64,000 nucleotides of DNA from Constrictibacter sp. MBR-5 (GTDB taxonomy: Bacteria > Pseudomonadota > Alphaproteobacteria > JAJUGE01): positions 218,359-282,358 of the forward strand of contig NZ_JBEPTK010000007.1 in assembly GCF_040549485.1 (NCBI RefSeq), in the 5' to 3' direction. Of this stretch, positions 9,454 to 18,459 are shown piece after piece. The translations under genes were made by a program, and so were the position numbers. Position 1 is the stretch's first letter, and each line of letters starts with the position of its first letter. The notes under the pieces were generated by a model. The model was not told where the DNA came from. It worked only from the letters and a program-made list of their open reading frames with translations, and did not search any database.

Positions 9454-10892
9454 CGGACGATCCTCAGCTGGCTCAGTTCGCCGCCGATCTTGCGGAAGGC
9501 CGCGATGAGCGATTCGTTCGTTGGCGAGTGGAAGTAGTGGGCGGCGCTCGATGCGCAGCCGCGGTAGAGTTCCTGGGCGGCCGCCCCCGGCGCCGGGCCG
9601 AAGGTGATGGTGTAGAGTTCGATCCCGGCGGCTTTCATCGACTCGCAGGTCTGCGCCATCCGGCGGTCGACTTCGTCGCGCCCGGCGGACCAGCTCGAAT
9701 AGCCGAAGTCGTTCAAGCGGCCGTACGCCCCGAAGTCGGAGCCGCGGGGGCCGACCGGCGGCTCGTCGTGAAGCTGGTTCTCGCCGTCCGTCATCATGAC
9801 GACGATCTTGTCCATGCCGTCGGTGTGATAATCGAGCGGCAGCTTCGCCTCGGACTCTTTCCACAGGCCGCGCCACTTCGGCGACAGCGCACGCCAGCCC
9901 CAGGCGAGCCCCAGGCTGCCCAGGGTGCCGCCGCGATGCCACGGCAACAGCTCGTCGATGGCGGCACTCTGGGTCGCCTTCGACTGGACGAGCGAGGTGA
10001 TGGCCGGGCCGCAGCCCAGGTTCGGACCGGTGCCGGCGTTCCGGAAGTCGTTGGCTTCCTTCAGCGGCGTTATCGGCTTCCCGTCCTCGTCGCGCCACCG
10101 GTTGTCGGTGTCGGCGGCGTAATAGAAGCTGGTGAACGGCGCCTCCGCCGGGGTCGCATCCGTCCTGTCGTTGCCGCTGCCGCGCGCCATCACGCAGCCT
10201 TTCCAGGTCGACGGCGCGAACGAACCGGGGTCGGTGTGCACCCGGTCCGCCATCGACAGCCAGTCGTCGTTCGCCTTGCCGATGTTCACCGTTACGGCAT
10301 AGGGCACGACGGCGACGTACAGGTCGTCGCGCGTTTCCGCGTTGCCGTAGAGAATGTCCAGCATGTCGTGCGCCGCGGTCTTCAGCGCCCCGATCTTGTC
10401 CCCGGAACGCATCGAGCCGGTGACGTCCAGGACGAGCGCCAGTTCAGCGCTGCGGTTGCTCCTGGCGACGACCGTCGCGACGTCGACGCTGGTGGTGTCG
10501 TATCCGAACAGATGCATGAAGCGGGTCGGCAGCGACACCGACGCCCGGGCCGTCAACGTCTCCAGGTTCGCGTCCGGGACGACCGTGAACGACGTGATCG
10601 TCGTGCCGAGATAGCCAGGCGGAAAGTTGGCGTCGAAATAGCGGCGCGCGTCGGCCTGCCAGTTGTCGCCCGTCATGACCCGCCCGGCGGCGAGGGCCGC
10701 CGAGTCGAGCGATGTCTGCATCCGGTCCCGAACGAGATAGCCGAGCAGGCCGTCCGTCGCGACGCCGGCGACGCCGACCAGCGGGACCAGCGCAGAGGCG
10801 AAGACGACCGCCGTGTTCCCGCGCCGGTCGCGGCCGAGGGTTCGGCCACGGCCGCGCAACGCGGCGCCGATGCCCGAGCGCATCGCGTGCAT
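9450..10892 (-). CDS. TadG-like pseudopilin with von Willebrand factor A domain, 480 aa
   Basis: N-terminal pseudopilin helix (RRGNTAVVFASALVPLVGVAG, Tad-like but without the usual Glu), then an extracytoplasmic region with a von Willebrand A domain. The metal-ion adhesion site starts LVLDVTGSM (DxTxS variant) near residue 160, and MMTDGENQ near 360 supplies the third site. A cysteine-rich insertion lies between. I use ATG at 10892 (MHAMRSG); TTG 10943 and GTG 10913 are alternatives. Likely a surface or periplasmic partner of the two pseudopilins that follow; binding role is inference from the family. Confidence 0.85.
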   Translation of the reverse strand: MHAMRSGIGAALRGRGRTLGRDRRGNTAVVFASALVPLVGVAGVATDGLLGYLVRDRMQTSLDSAALAAGRVMTGDNWQADARRYFDANFPPGYLGTTITSFTVVPDANLETLTARASVSLPTRFMHLFGYDTTSVDVATVVARSNRSAELALVLDVTGSMRSGDKIGALKTAAHDMLDILYGNAETRDDLYVAVVPYAVTVNIGKANDDWLSMADRVHTDPGSFAPSTWKGCVMARGSGNDRTDATPAEAPFTSFYYAADTDNRWRDEDGKPITPLKEANDFRNAGTGPNLGCGPAITSLVQSKATQSAAIDELLPWHRGGTLGSLGLAWGWRALSPKWRGLWKESEAKLPLDYHTDGMDKIVVMMTDGENQLHDEPPVGPRGSDFGAYGRLNDFGYSSWSAGRDEVDRRMAQTCESMKAAGIELYTITFGPAPGAAAQELYRGCASSAAHYFHSPTNESLIAAFRKIGGELSQLRIVR

Positions 10893-11082
10893 CCAACCCG
10901 CCAGCCTGTCCACCGTAAGTCCACCGTCCGCAATTCGCCCCAAAGTCGACCGACAGGATGCGACGGGAGCGTTAATCGCAACTGAACGCAGTTGGTTAAG
11001 CGCCGGCAGGGCGATGGCTTAACCCGAGAGGCGGGCGGTGGCGAGCGGCGGCAAGGCGCGAGAAAGCGAGCGCCGGCACGCG

Positions 11083-11116
11083 CAAAAAAGAAGGCGGCGC
11101 CCCGTGGGGCGCCGCC
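11083..11116 (-). terminator. Rho-independent terminator of the OmpA lipoprotein gene
   Basis: Eleven-base arms 11093-11103 and 11106-11116 (GGCGGCGCCCC / GGGGCGCCGCC) followed on the minus strand by TT C TTTTTT (11083-11092). It lies 35 bases after the stop at 11151. Confidence 0.92.
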
Positions 11117-11150
11117 TGGTAGACACGTCTGAACCGAAAGTGTCGGCCGG

Positions 11151-12038
11151 TTACTGGAGCCGGATCTCGACGCGACGGTTCTCCTGCTCGCGCACGCCGT
11201 CCGGAGTCGGGACCCGCGGATCGGCCTCGCCACGGCCGGTGGCCGTGATCTTCGCGGCCGGCACGCCCTGACGCGACAGATAGTCGCGAACGGACTGGGC
11301 ACGGCGCTGGGACAGGCGCTGGTTGTAGGCGTCCGAGCCGGAGCGGTCGGCGTGACCGATCAGGTCGACCCGGTTGGAGTTCAGCGACTGGTAGGCCGAG
11401 CTCACGCGGCGCAGCACGTCGGCGGCATCCGGGCGGATGTTCGAGCGGTCGAAGTCGAAGAACACGAGATAGTCACGCGCCGGCGGTGCGGCCGGTGCGA
11501 CCGGTGCCGCTGCCGGACGGCCACGCAGCGCGTTCATCGCCTCGTAGAACTTCGCCTTGCAGTCGTCGACCAGCCAGTAGACCGACTCGGCCTTCTCGAC
11601 CCAGCAGTCGTACATCACCTGAGCCCGTGCGGCCTGCGTCGGGTTGGCGGTACGGGCGGCGGGCAGGACGCCCATCAGCTCGGAACGGGCCGCCTCGAGT
11701 TCGGCGCGCGTCTCCGGGGTGCTGCCGCCCATGCTCGGGTCGTCGCCCCACTGCGACGGCATCACCGGCTGGACGTCCTTGCCTTCGGCGGCCAGGCGCG
11801 CCTTGCGGGCGAAGATGCCGGAATCGATCCAGTCTGCCTGGCGCTTGCCGTTGGTCGCGAGCTCGAGATAGCCCTTCCGGAGGTTCTCGTTGAACGGAGA
11901 GCCTGCTGCACTCTTCTGAGCCGCGCGCATGTCGCCTTCGGCCGACATCGGGCCGCCACCATACTGCGTGCCGCCGCCGCAGGCCGCCACGGCCAGCAGC
12001 ATTGCCGCGCTTCCAAGCACCTTCCCAGCGAATTTCAT
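11151..12038 (-). CDS. OmpA-family peptidoglycan-associated lipoprotein, 295 aa
   Basis: Outer-membrane lipoprotein. The signal peptide MKFAGKVLGSAAMLLAVAAC ends in a lipobox with the acylated Cys at 20. Residues about 35-190 are helix-rich with two conserved cysteines (YDCWVEKAE, DDCKAKFYEAMN); the C-terminal OmpA domain (about 198-295) has FFDFDRSNIRPDA, LIGHADRSGSDAYNQRLSQRRA and GRGEADPR, which hold peptidoglycan. ATG at 12038 has GGAG six bases upstream; ATG at 12050 is less well placed. A strong terminator follows, and about 200 bases of free upstream sequence suggest a single-gene unit. Confidence 0.92.
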   Translation of the reverse strand: MKFAGKVLGSAAMLLAVAACGGGTQYGGGPMSAEGDMRAAQKSAAGSPFNENLRKGYLELATNGKRQADWIDSGIFARKARLAAEGKDVQPVMPSQWGDDPSMGGSTPETRAELEAARSELMGVLPAARTANPTQAARAQVMYDCWVEKAESVYWLVDDCKAKFYEAMNALRGRPAAAPVAPAAPPARDYLVFFDFDRSNIRPDAADVLRRVSSAYQSLNSNRVDLIGHADRSGSDAYNQRLSQRRAQSVRDYLSRQGVPAAKITATGRGEADPRVPTPDGVREQENRRVEIRLQ

Positions 12039-12247
12039 TCGAATCTCCATTATGCCGACGATACCGCCACCGCTTCTAACGACAGCAGTACGTCGTTGTT
12101 CCAGACCGACGACCGGTGAGGTCTCGAAGGGGCAAACCCCATGTCCGCGTTGAACTCTTACGCGCGAATCGGCCAGCGGGTAAAGCGGCAGCCCACTGTC
12201 AACCGTGCCGGATCGGCACACTGTGTGATTTTGGTCACGAGCCGCTG

Positions 12248-13186
12248 CTAGGCCTCGCGCCCGAGCAGCTGCATCAGCTCGCGCCATTCGCGCGGTGCGA
12301 GCCCGCTACTCCCCGGCTCCACGGCCTCCCCGGCCAGCAGCCGGCGCACCACCGCGACCGCCGGCCCCGAAAGCTCCGCCGCGTCCAGCCGATAGTCGCG
12401 GAAGGCGGCGAACGTGGCCGGAACCCATCGCTCCAACACCGATATCATCGCGTCGGCATAGACGCGGATCTCGTACTGGGCGTGCGAATCGGCACGCAAT
12501 GCCAGGAAGTGCATGAAGTTGTGCAGGTCGACCTTCCAGTACCACTGGGTATAGGCCGACAGCGGCAGGTTGATCCGCGCCAGCTCGCGTGCGAGGCCGA
12601 CCCGGTCCTCGACGAGCCGCCCGCCCTCGGCGTCCTCGTTCAGCATCGCCTCGTAGTGATCGAAGGCGCGGGTCGCATCGGCCTTCAGCACCTCGAGCAC
12701 GTCCCTGGCCTCGTCCCCCTGCAGGACGTCGCCGCGGCCCTGTCGGTTCGCCGTGGACTGCGCCGCCAGTTGCTCCGGCGCGGGCAGGTAGAACTCGCGG
12801 TCGAGCACGGAGTAGCGCGCCGAATACTCGTTCACGTTGGCGGTGCGGTGGCGGATCCACTGCCGCGCCACGAAGATCGGCAGCTTCACGTGGAGCTTGA
12901 TCTCGCACATCTCGAACGGAGTCGTGTGCCGGTGCCGCAACAGGTAGCGGATCAGCCCCGCATCCTCGCGCACCTGCCGCGTGCCGCGCCCGTAGGAGAC
13001 GCGCGCCGCCTGCACCACCGCGCCGTCGTCCCCCATATAGTCGACGACCCGCACGAACCCGTGGTCGAGCACCGGGATCGCCTCGTAGAGGATCTCCTCC
13101 AGCGCCGGCACCGTGGCGCGCCGCGTCTGCGTGCTCTCGGCGCGGAGACGCTCGATCTCTTCGGACTGGCCGGGCGTGAGTGGCAT
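12248..13186 (-). CDS. thyX: Flavin-dependent thymidylate synthase ThyX, 312 aa
   Basis: Makes dTMP from dUMP with methylene-tetrahydrofolate, FAD and NADPH. The ThyX signature RHR(x7)S is intact: R112 H113 R114 and S122 in [11 protein letters not shown]. Other blocks are RVSYGRGTR (near 62) and [15 protein letters not shown] (near 81), which bind flavin and folate. The length of 312 is normal for alphaproteobacteria. ATG at 13186. It is divergent from the tmRNA gene with about 90 bases between. No thyA is in the window. Confidence 0.95.
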   Translation of the reverse strand: MPLTPGQSEEIERLRAESTQTRRATVPALEEILYEAIPVLDHGFVRVVDYMGDDGAVVQAARVSYGRGTRQVREDAGLIRYLLRHRHTTPFEMCEIKLHVKLPIFVARQWIRHRTANVNEYSARYSVLDREFYLPAPEQLAAQSTANRQGRGDVLQGDEARDVLEVLKADATRAFDHYEAMLNEDAEGGRLVEDRVGLARELARINLPLSAYTQWYWKVDLHNFMHFLALRADSHAQYEIRVYADAMISVLERWVPATFAAFRDYRLDAAELSGPAVAVVRRLLAGEAVEPGSSGLAPREWRELMQLLGREA

Positions 13187-13278
13187 GGAACCTCGATGTT
13201 GGCGGCGGACGGTAGTATCGCAGTGCCCAGCGGGCAGGAACCCCTTTCGGAAAATCCGCGACCGCCTATATTAACCCT

Positions 13279-13560
13279 CGTCGGGTAGCACCCGACTATG
13301 GCGATAAACGCCACATGGAATAAGCGTTGCGGACCCGGGGGCGGTACCCGGCGCCTCCACCATCTACGCCGGCCTCGCGGCCGGCAGTCATGGGGGCGAA
13401 ACAGGATCGACGCGCGCGGTAAAGATGTGGTTTTTGCTCGGCATGGTACCACCGATATCGGGCCATTTTCTAAGTGCGAACGATAACGACGCACTCGCTG
13501 TTGCTGCCTAAGCAATAAGCGCGGTTCGGGGGGCACCGGGCAACAGAAGCCCCCCACTCG
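13279..13560 (+). ncRNA. ssrA: Two-piece (permuted) tmRNA
   Basis: Rescues stalled ribosomes by trans-translation. The gene has the circularly permuted alphaproteobacterial order. The acceptor piece comes first (about 13279-13362) and ends GCGCCTCCACCA; its T-arm stem CCGGG/CCCGG closes a GGCGGTA loop. After about 29 bases of spacer, the coding piece starts at 13392 (GGGGGCGAAAC). The 5' GGGGGCG pairs over seven bases (one G-U) with CGCCTCC of the acceptor piece. The tag reading frame 13476-13511 encodes ANDNDALAVAA and a TAA stop. A G6/C6 stem follows at about 13527-13556. Exact ends of both mature pieces are estimates. A TATATT at 13267-13272 may be the -10 box. Confidence 0.93.
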
Positions 13561-13582
13561 CACGCTCGCGGTCGGATGGGGC

Positions 13583-14083
13583 ATGAGTCAGGATTTGTTG
13601 AAATACGAACTCATCGTCCAGGACGCGCTGCGCGGCGTGGTGCGTGAGGTCCTGACCCGCGTCTCGCGCGAGGGCATGCCCGGCGACCATCACTTCTACA
13701 TCACCTTCCGCACGCGGCATCCGGGCGTCAACATCCCGCAGCGCCTGCGCGAGACCTATCCCGACGAGATGACGATCGTCCTCCAGCATCAGTTCTTCGG
13801 ACTGGAACTGAAGGAGGACGCCTTCGAGGTGACGCTCAGCTTCAACCGCAGCCTCGAGCGGCTGCGCGTGCCGTTCCAGGCTGTCAGCGCCTTCGTCGAT
13901 CCCTCGGTCAATTTCGGACTGCAGTTCCAGACCGGTGAGGCCGGCGAGATGCCGGGCGCGATCGCCGACCCGGCCGATCCGCCCGCTGCCGAGGCCACCT
14001 CCGGCGCCGATGCCGCCGAACCGGCGGCCGATGCGCCGCCGGCCGAAAAGGTCGTCTCGCTGGACGCCTTCCGCAAAAAGTAA
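13583..14083 (+). CDS. sspB: ClpXP adaptor SspB (alphaproteobacterial type), 166 aa
   Basis: Binds the ssrA tag and delivers tagged proteins to ClpXP. Residues 1-130 match the alphaproteobacterial SspB fold ([76 protein letters not shown]); a flexible Ala/Pro/Glu-rich linker follows, and the end [10 protein letters not shown] is the short peptide that docks on the ClpX N-domain. ATG at 13583 has GGATGGGG upstream and lies directly after the tmRNA gene, so the two may share a transcript. Confidence 0.95.
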   Translation: MSQDLLKYELIVQDALRGVVREVLTRVSREGMPGDHHFYITFRTRHPGVNIPQRLRETYPDEMTIVLQHQFFGLELKEDAFEVTLSFNRSLERLRVPFQAVSAFVDPSVNFGLQFQTGEAGEMPGAIADPADPPAAEATSGADAAEPAADAPPAEKVVSLDAFRKK

Positions 14084-14187
14084 TATCGCCTCTCCCGTTA
14101 CCGCTTCGGCTCCACGCGAGCGCGCCTCCGCCTCCGCGCGCGCGAGCATGTCCCAACCCGCCCAGTCCCGCCGGGAGAGGTCGACCC

Positions 14188-15795
14188 ATGCCCGAATTCT
14201 CATTCGCCGAGATGTTCCCGCTGGCTAAGGACGAGACGCCGTATCGCCGTCTGTCCACCGACCATGTCGGCGTCGAGAAATTTGCCGGCCAGGAAGTCGT
14301 CACCGTCGCTCCGGAAGCGCTGACGCTGCTGACGCGCGAAGCCTTCCACGACATCTCGCACCTGCTGCGCCCGGCGCACCTGAAGCAGCTCGCCGCGATC
14401 CTCGACGACCCCGAGGCGTCGGACAACGACCGCTTCGTCGCCGTCGACCTGCTGCGCAACGCCAACATCGCCGCCGGCGGCGTGCTGCCGATGTGCCAGG
14501 ACACGGGCACTGCGATCATCATGGGCAAGAAGGGCCAGCGCATCTGGACCGGCGCCAACGACGAGGAGGCGCTGTCGCGCGGCGTCTTCCGCTCCTACAA
14601 CGAGGACTGGCTGCGCTACAGCCAGTTGGCGCCGCTCTCGATGTTCGAGGAGACCAACACGGGCTCCAACCTGCCGGCGCAGATCGACATCTACGCGACC
14701 GAGGGCGACGCCTACAAGTTCATGTTCTGCGCCAAGGGCGGCGGGTCGGCAAACAAGACCTTCCTGTTCCAGCAGACGCCTGCGGTGATGAATCCCGCCG
14801 CGATGCGCAAGTTCATCGACGAGAAGATCCGCACCCTCGGCACTGCCGCCTGCCCGCCCTACCACCTCGCCATCGTCATCGGCGGCACCTCGGCCGAGAT
14901 GAACCTGAAGACGGTGAAGCTCGCCTCGACCCACTATCTCGACGGCCTGCCGACCAAGGGCAGCCGCGACGGCCACGCCTTCCGCGACCTGGAGATGGAA
15001 GCCGAGGTGCTGGAGATGACGCGCCAGATGGGCATCGGCGCGCAGTTCGGCGGCAAGTACTTCTGCCACGACGTGCGGGTGATCCGCCTGCCGCGCCACG
15101 GCGCCTCGGTGCCGATCGGCCTCGGCGTGTCCTGCTCAGCCGACCGCCAGGCGCTCGGCAAGATCACCCGCGAGGGCGTCTTCCTTGAGCAGCTGGAGAC
15201 CAATCCGGCGCAGTATCTGCCGGAGATCGACCCCGCCACGCTGAACACCGGCATCGTGAAGATCGACCTGACGCAGTCGATGGACGAGATCCGCCGCACC
15301 CTGTCGCAGCACCCGATCAAGACCCGCCTCGCCCTCTCCGGCCCGATCATCGTCGCCCGCGACCTGGCGCACGCCAAGATCAAGGAGCGGCTCGACCGCG
15401 GCGAGCCGATGCCGGACTATTTCCGCAACCACCCGATCTACTATGCCGGCCCGGCCAAGACGCCGACCGGCTACGCCTCGGGCTCCTTCGGCCCGACCAC
15501 CGCGGGTCGCATGGACTCCTATGTCGACTATTTCCAGTCGAAGGGCGGCAGCCAGGTGATGCTCGCCAAGGGCAACCGCTCGCGCCAGGTCGTCGACGCA
15601 TGCAAGACCCACGGCGGCTTCTACCTCGGCTCCATCGGCGGCTCCGCCGCCCGCCTCGCCCAGGACCACATCCGCCGGGTCGAGGTCGTCGAGTACGAGG
15701 AACTCGGCATGGAAGCCGTCTGGCGCATCGAGGTCGAGGACTTCCCCGCCTTCATCGTCACCGACGACAAGGGCAACGACTTCTTCGGCACCTGA
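14188..15795 (+). CDS. fumA: Class I fumarate hydratase, 535 aa
   Basis: Iron-sulfur fumarase of the TCA cycle, interconverting fumarate and malate. The protein has fused alpha and beta parts: N-terminal half with [11 protein letters not shown] and [13 protein letters not shown], and C-terminal half with [15 protein letters not shown] and [14 protein letters not shown]. Cys in MCQDTG, FCHDVR and GVSCSAD are candidates for the 4Fe-4S ligands, so the cluster site looks complete. ATG at 14188 has GGGAGAGG upstream. About 100 bases without a gene lie between sspB and this start; no clear signal is seen there. Confidence 0.94.
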   Translation: MPEFSFAEMFPLAKDETPYRRLSTDHVGVEKFAGQEVVTVAPEALTLLTREAFHDISHLLRPAHLKQLAAILDDPEASDNDRFVAVDLLRNANIAAGGVLPMCQDTGTAIIMGKKGQRIWTGANDEEALSRGVFRSYNEDWLRYSQLAPLSMFEETNTGSNLPAQIDIYATEGDAYKFMFCAKGGGSANKTFLFQQTPAVMNPAAMRKFIDEKIRTLGTAACPPYHLAIVIGGTSAEMNLKTVKLASTHYLDGLPTKGSRDGHAFRDLEMEAEVLEMTRQMGIGAQFGGKYFCHDVRVIRLPRHGASVPIGLGVSCSADRQALGKITREGVFLEQLETNPAQYLPEIDPATLNTGIVKIDLTQSMDEIRRTLSQHPIKTRLALSGPIIVARDLAHAKIKERLDRGEPMPDYFRNHPIYYAGPAKTPTGYASGSFGPTTAGRMDSYVDYFQSKGGSQVMLAKGNRSRQVVDACKTHGGFYLGSIGGSAARLAQDHIRRVEVVEYEELGMEAVWRIEVEDFPAFIVTDDKGNDFFGT

Positions 15796-15864
15796 GCGGA
15801 CGCTCCATCAGATCTCTCGTCCCTGCGGCTGGCCGCTCCGCAGAACGTAGCGGCCGCCTGTGGG

Positions 15865-16104
15865 TCAGTCTGCCCGTGCCTTCTCCACCGCCCGCGTCCG
15901 GCGGATCGAGTACGCGATTCCCGTGCCCAGGATCAGGAAGGTAATCGCCAGGGACCATTCCGGCGACACCCTCTCCCAGCCGCGCAGATCGGCAGTGCAG
16001 GCCTTGCCGCCGATGAAGATCGGCAGGGTGGCCAGCGCCTGTTTCCGATAGGCGAAGCGGTGCAGCACCGCCGCCAGCGCAAGGAGAGGACGCGCCGGAG
16101 GTGC
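15865..16104 (-). pseudogene. C-terminal remnant of a TerC-family membrane protein
   Basis: An open frame that ends with TGA at 15865 reads ALAAVLHRF, then YRKQALATLPIFIGGK, GWERVSPEWSLAIT and ILGTGIAYSIRRTR, which is the order of the last two membrane helices of TerC proteins (LxxxxHRFxYLKxALAxxLxFIGxK...PEWSLxIT). The expected first 200 or so residues are missing: upstream, the frame runs straight into the terminator hairpin of the neighbouring sRNA. A GTG at 16068 could start a 67-residue peptide, but this is most likely a decayed gene end. A full TerC gene is present at 38930. Confidence 0.6.
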
Positions 16105-16112
16105 CCCAAGAC

Positions 16113-16145
16113 AAAAAAATTGGCCGGAGCAGAGGCTCCGGCCAA
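16113..16145 (-). terminator. Strong rho-independent terminator of the sRNA
   Basis: Eleven-base perfect arms 16120-16130 and 16135-16145 (TTGGCCGGAGC / GCTCCGGCCAA) with a 4-base loop, followed on the minus strand by seven U residues (16113-16119). Confidence 0.93.
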
Positions 16146-16230
16146 GTAGAACAGGGAGGCTTCACGTCTGGGAGACTCCGAGGAAAAAACCTCGAAAGTC
16201 GAGCTTGCGCCCGAAAGGGGAACAAGAGGT
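16113..16230 (-). ncRNA. abcR: AbcR/alpha-r15-like regulatory sRNA
   Basis: A gap of about 290 bases downstream of the LysR gene holds a compact RNA-like segment on the minus strand. It has a hairpin with a UUUUUU loop (CGAGG/CCUCG, about 16180-16196), single-stranded C/U-rich anti-Shine-Dalgarno stretches (UCUCCCAGACGUGAAG and CCUCCCUGUU), and a strong terminator. A TTGCGA (16245-16250) with a plausible -10 about 17 bases on would start it near 16230. In Rhizobiales the Hfq-dependent AbcR sRNAs, which block translation of ABC-transporter mRNAs, lie beside the same LsrB/VtlR LysR gene. Family assignment rests on that synteny and the CUCCC motifs; the 5' end is estimated. Confidence 0.68.
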
Positions 16231-16358
16231 CAAATATTGCGGGGTCGCAACGTCTGACTGTGGGAAATGTATACCTACCGCCGGCCGGCACCACCTCGTA
16301 TTTGGCAGTGCCGCCATGCACATGCCGCATGGCTAGTCATGAGCCCCGCGCGCAGCGC

Positions 16359-17249
16359 TCAGCCCTGATCGTCCTCGGCGATCTTGCGTACCAGGAAGTC
16401 ACGGAGGACGGCGATTCGCTTCGAATGGCGCAGCTCTTCCGGATAGACGAAATAGGCCATCGTCTCGGGGCCTTCGAGCTCCGGCAGGACGTGCACCAGG
16501 TTGCGCGTCATGCGCGCCATGTAGCTGGGCAGCGCCGCCACGCCGAGTCCGGAGACGACCGCGCGGTAGATGCCGTAGATGTTGTTCACCTTCAGCACCG
16601 GGTGGCGCGGCTCGCCCTCGCGGTCCTGCCACAGCAGCCAGTTGATCGTCCGCGTCGGCTGCGGCGCATCCTCGCCGTAGACGATGAGATGGTGGCGGTC
16701 GAGATCGGCCGGCTCGCTCGGGATGCCGTGCTCGCTGAGATAATCCGGGGATGCGTAGATGCGCGACCGCACCCGCTTCAGCTTGCGCTGGATCAGGTCG
16801 GGCTGGCGCGGCGGCGTGAACCGGATGGCGCAGTCCGCCGCACGCATCGACAGGTCGAGTTCGGTGTCGAGGAGCACGACGCTCAGTTCGATCTCCGGGT
16901 AGAGATCGAGGAACTCCTTCATATGCGGCGTCAGCCAGGTCGAACCGAAGGCCACCGTCGTGGTGATCTTGAGCGGCCCCTTCGCCCGCTCCTTGCTCTC
17001 CGAGATCATCGCCTCGGTCATCGAGAGCTTGGCGAAGATCTCCCGCACGTTGCGGTTCAGCACCTCGCCCTGCTCGGTCAGGATCAGGCCGCGGGCATGG
17101 CGATGGAACAGCGAGACGCCGAGGCTGTCCTCGAGCGAGTGGATCTGTCGGCTGACCGCCGACTGGCTCAGATTCAGCGATTCACCCGCATGGGTGAAGC
17201 TCCCCGCCTCGGCCACGGCGTGGAAGATGCGCAGCTTGTCCCAGTCCAT
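16359..17249 (-). CDS. lsrB: LysR-family regulator, LsrB/VtlR-like, 296 aa
   Basis: DNA-binding regulator. The N-terminal helix-turn-helix is clear (MDWDKLRIFHAVAEAGSFTHAG, LNLSQSAVSRQIHSLEDSLG), followed by the LysR effector domain (GPLKITTTVAFGSTWLTPHM, VSGLGVAALPSYMA). Length is the family norm. It lies 96 bases after trxB on the same strand, and an AbcR-like sRNA follows; the same trio (trxB, lsrB/vtlR, abcR) is known in Rhizobiales, where this regulator controls abcR2 and thiol/stress and surface functions. Cys at about 147 (AADCAIRF) may be redox-relevant. The orthology is inferred from this context. Confidence 0.88.
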   Translation of the reverse strand: MDWDKLRIFHAVAEAGSFTHAGESLNLSQSAVSRQIHSLEDSLGVSLFHRHARGLILTEQGEVLNRNVREIFAKLSMTEAMISESKERAKGPLKITTTVAFGSTWLTPHMKEFLDLYPEIELSVVLLDTELDLSMRAADCAIRFTPPRQPDLIQRKLKRVRSRIYASPDYLSEHGIPSEPADLDRHHLIVYGEDAPQPTRTINWLLWQDREGEPRHPVLKVNNIYGIYRAVVSGLGVAALPSYMARMTRNLVHVLPELEGPETMAYFVYPEELRHSKRIAVLRDFLVRKIAEDDQG

Positions 17250-17345
17250 GTCCCCTGTTCTCCAGCCCGGAGTCGGTCAGCGCCCGCGGCGCCCGCCCCG
17301 GTGTGTCCCGCCTTTGTGGCGGTTGTCTGTTGAGAGACGACGTAG

Positions 17346-18317
17346 CTACTGCGCGGCGGCGGCCACCGCCTCGTCCTCCATGGCCGCGATGAACTTCTCT
17401 GCGTCGAGCGCGGCCATGCAGCCGAAGCCCGCCGCGGTGATCGCCTGACGATAGACGTTGTCCTGCACATCGCCGGCGGCGAACACGCCCGGGATGTTGG
17501 TCGCGGTGCTGTCCGGCGCCGTCACCAGATAGCCCTCGCCGTCGGTGTCGAGGACGCCGGCGAAGATCTCGGTGTTGGGCCGGTGCCCGATGGCGACAAA
17601 GACGCCGTCGACGGCCAGATCCCGCAATTCACCGGTCCGGGTGTCGCGCAGGCGCACGCCGGTGACTTCCGGGGGCATGGGATTGCCCACGACCTCGTCC
17701 AGGACCGCGTTCCAGACCACCTCGATCTTCGGGTTCCGGAACAGGCGCTCCTGCATGATCTTCTCGGCCCGCAGATGGTCGCGACGATGCACCAGCGTCA
17801 CCTTCGACGCATGGTGCGTCAGGTAGAGCGCCTCCTCGACGGCGGTGTTGCCGCCGCCGACGACCACGACCTCCTTGCCACGGAAGAAGAAACCGTCGCA
17901 GGTGGCGCAGGCCGAGACGCCGAAGCCCTGGAACTTCTTCTCGCTCTCGAGGCCCAGCCACTTCGCCTGGGCGCCCGTGGCGACGATCACGGCGTCCGCC
18001 TCGTAAGTGTCGCCGCCGTCGCCCCACGCCTTGAACGGCCGGGCGCTGAAATCGACCTTCACGACCACGTCGGAGACCAGCCGCGCGCCCACATGCTCGG
18101 CCTGGGCGCGCATCTGCTCCATCAGCCAAGGCCCCTGGATGACCTCGGCGAAACCGGGATAGTTCTCGACGTCGGTGGTGATCGTCATCTGGCCGCCCGG
18201 CTGCAGCCCCTCGACGACGACAGGCGACAGTCCGGCACGGGCGGCATAGACCGCGGCCGTGTAGCCGGCGGCGCCAGATCCGATGATCAGCACCTTGCTG
18301 CGATGCGTCTGCGCCAT
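17346..18317 (-). CDS. trxB: Thioredoxin reductase, 323 aa
   Basis: NADPH-dependent flavoenzyme that reduces thioredoxin. FAD motif GSGAAG at 13-18, redox pair CATC at 137-140, NADPH motif GGGNTAVEEAL near 154, and the C-terminal FAD block GVFAAGDVQDNVYRQAITAAG. Length and order of motifs match low-molecular-weight TrxB. First gene of the trxB-lsrB unit. It supplies reducing power for Bcp (25063) and other thiol peroxidases. Confidence 0.97.
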   Translation of the reverse strand: MAQTHRSKVLIIGSGAAGYTAAVYAARAGLSPVVVEGLQPGGQMTITTDVENYPGFAEVIQGPWLMEQMRAQAEHVGARLVSDVVVKVDFSARPFKAWGDGGDTYEADAVIVATGAQAKWLGLESEKKFQGFGVSACATCDGFFFRGKEVVVVGGGNTAVEEALYLTHHASKVTLVHRRDHLRAEKIMQERLFRNPKIEVVWNAVLDEVVGNPMPPEVTGVRLRDTRTGELRDLAVDGVFVAIGHRPNTEIFAGVLDTDGEGYLVTAPDSTATNIPGVFAAGDVQDNVYRQAITAAGFGCMAALDAEKFIAAMEDEAVAAAAQ

Positions 18318-18459
18318 ACGGCTGCCGCTCCATTCGCGGAGGAATCAGCCCTCAGAATTAGGCATGAAGGCGGACCGAAACAACCCGCCGGATCCGGGGG
18401 GTAACCATCTCGCCCAGGGGCCCGACCGCCCGGCCGCCCGGGGCCCCGCCCAAGGCGTG

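Noticed and set aside
16113..16358. 6S RNA
   Set aside because: No long double-stranded rod with a central bubble; LysR/trxB neighbourhood and CUCCC motifs favour AbcR.
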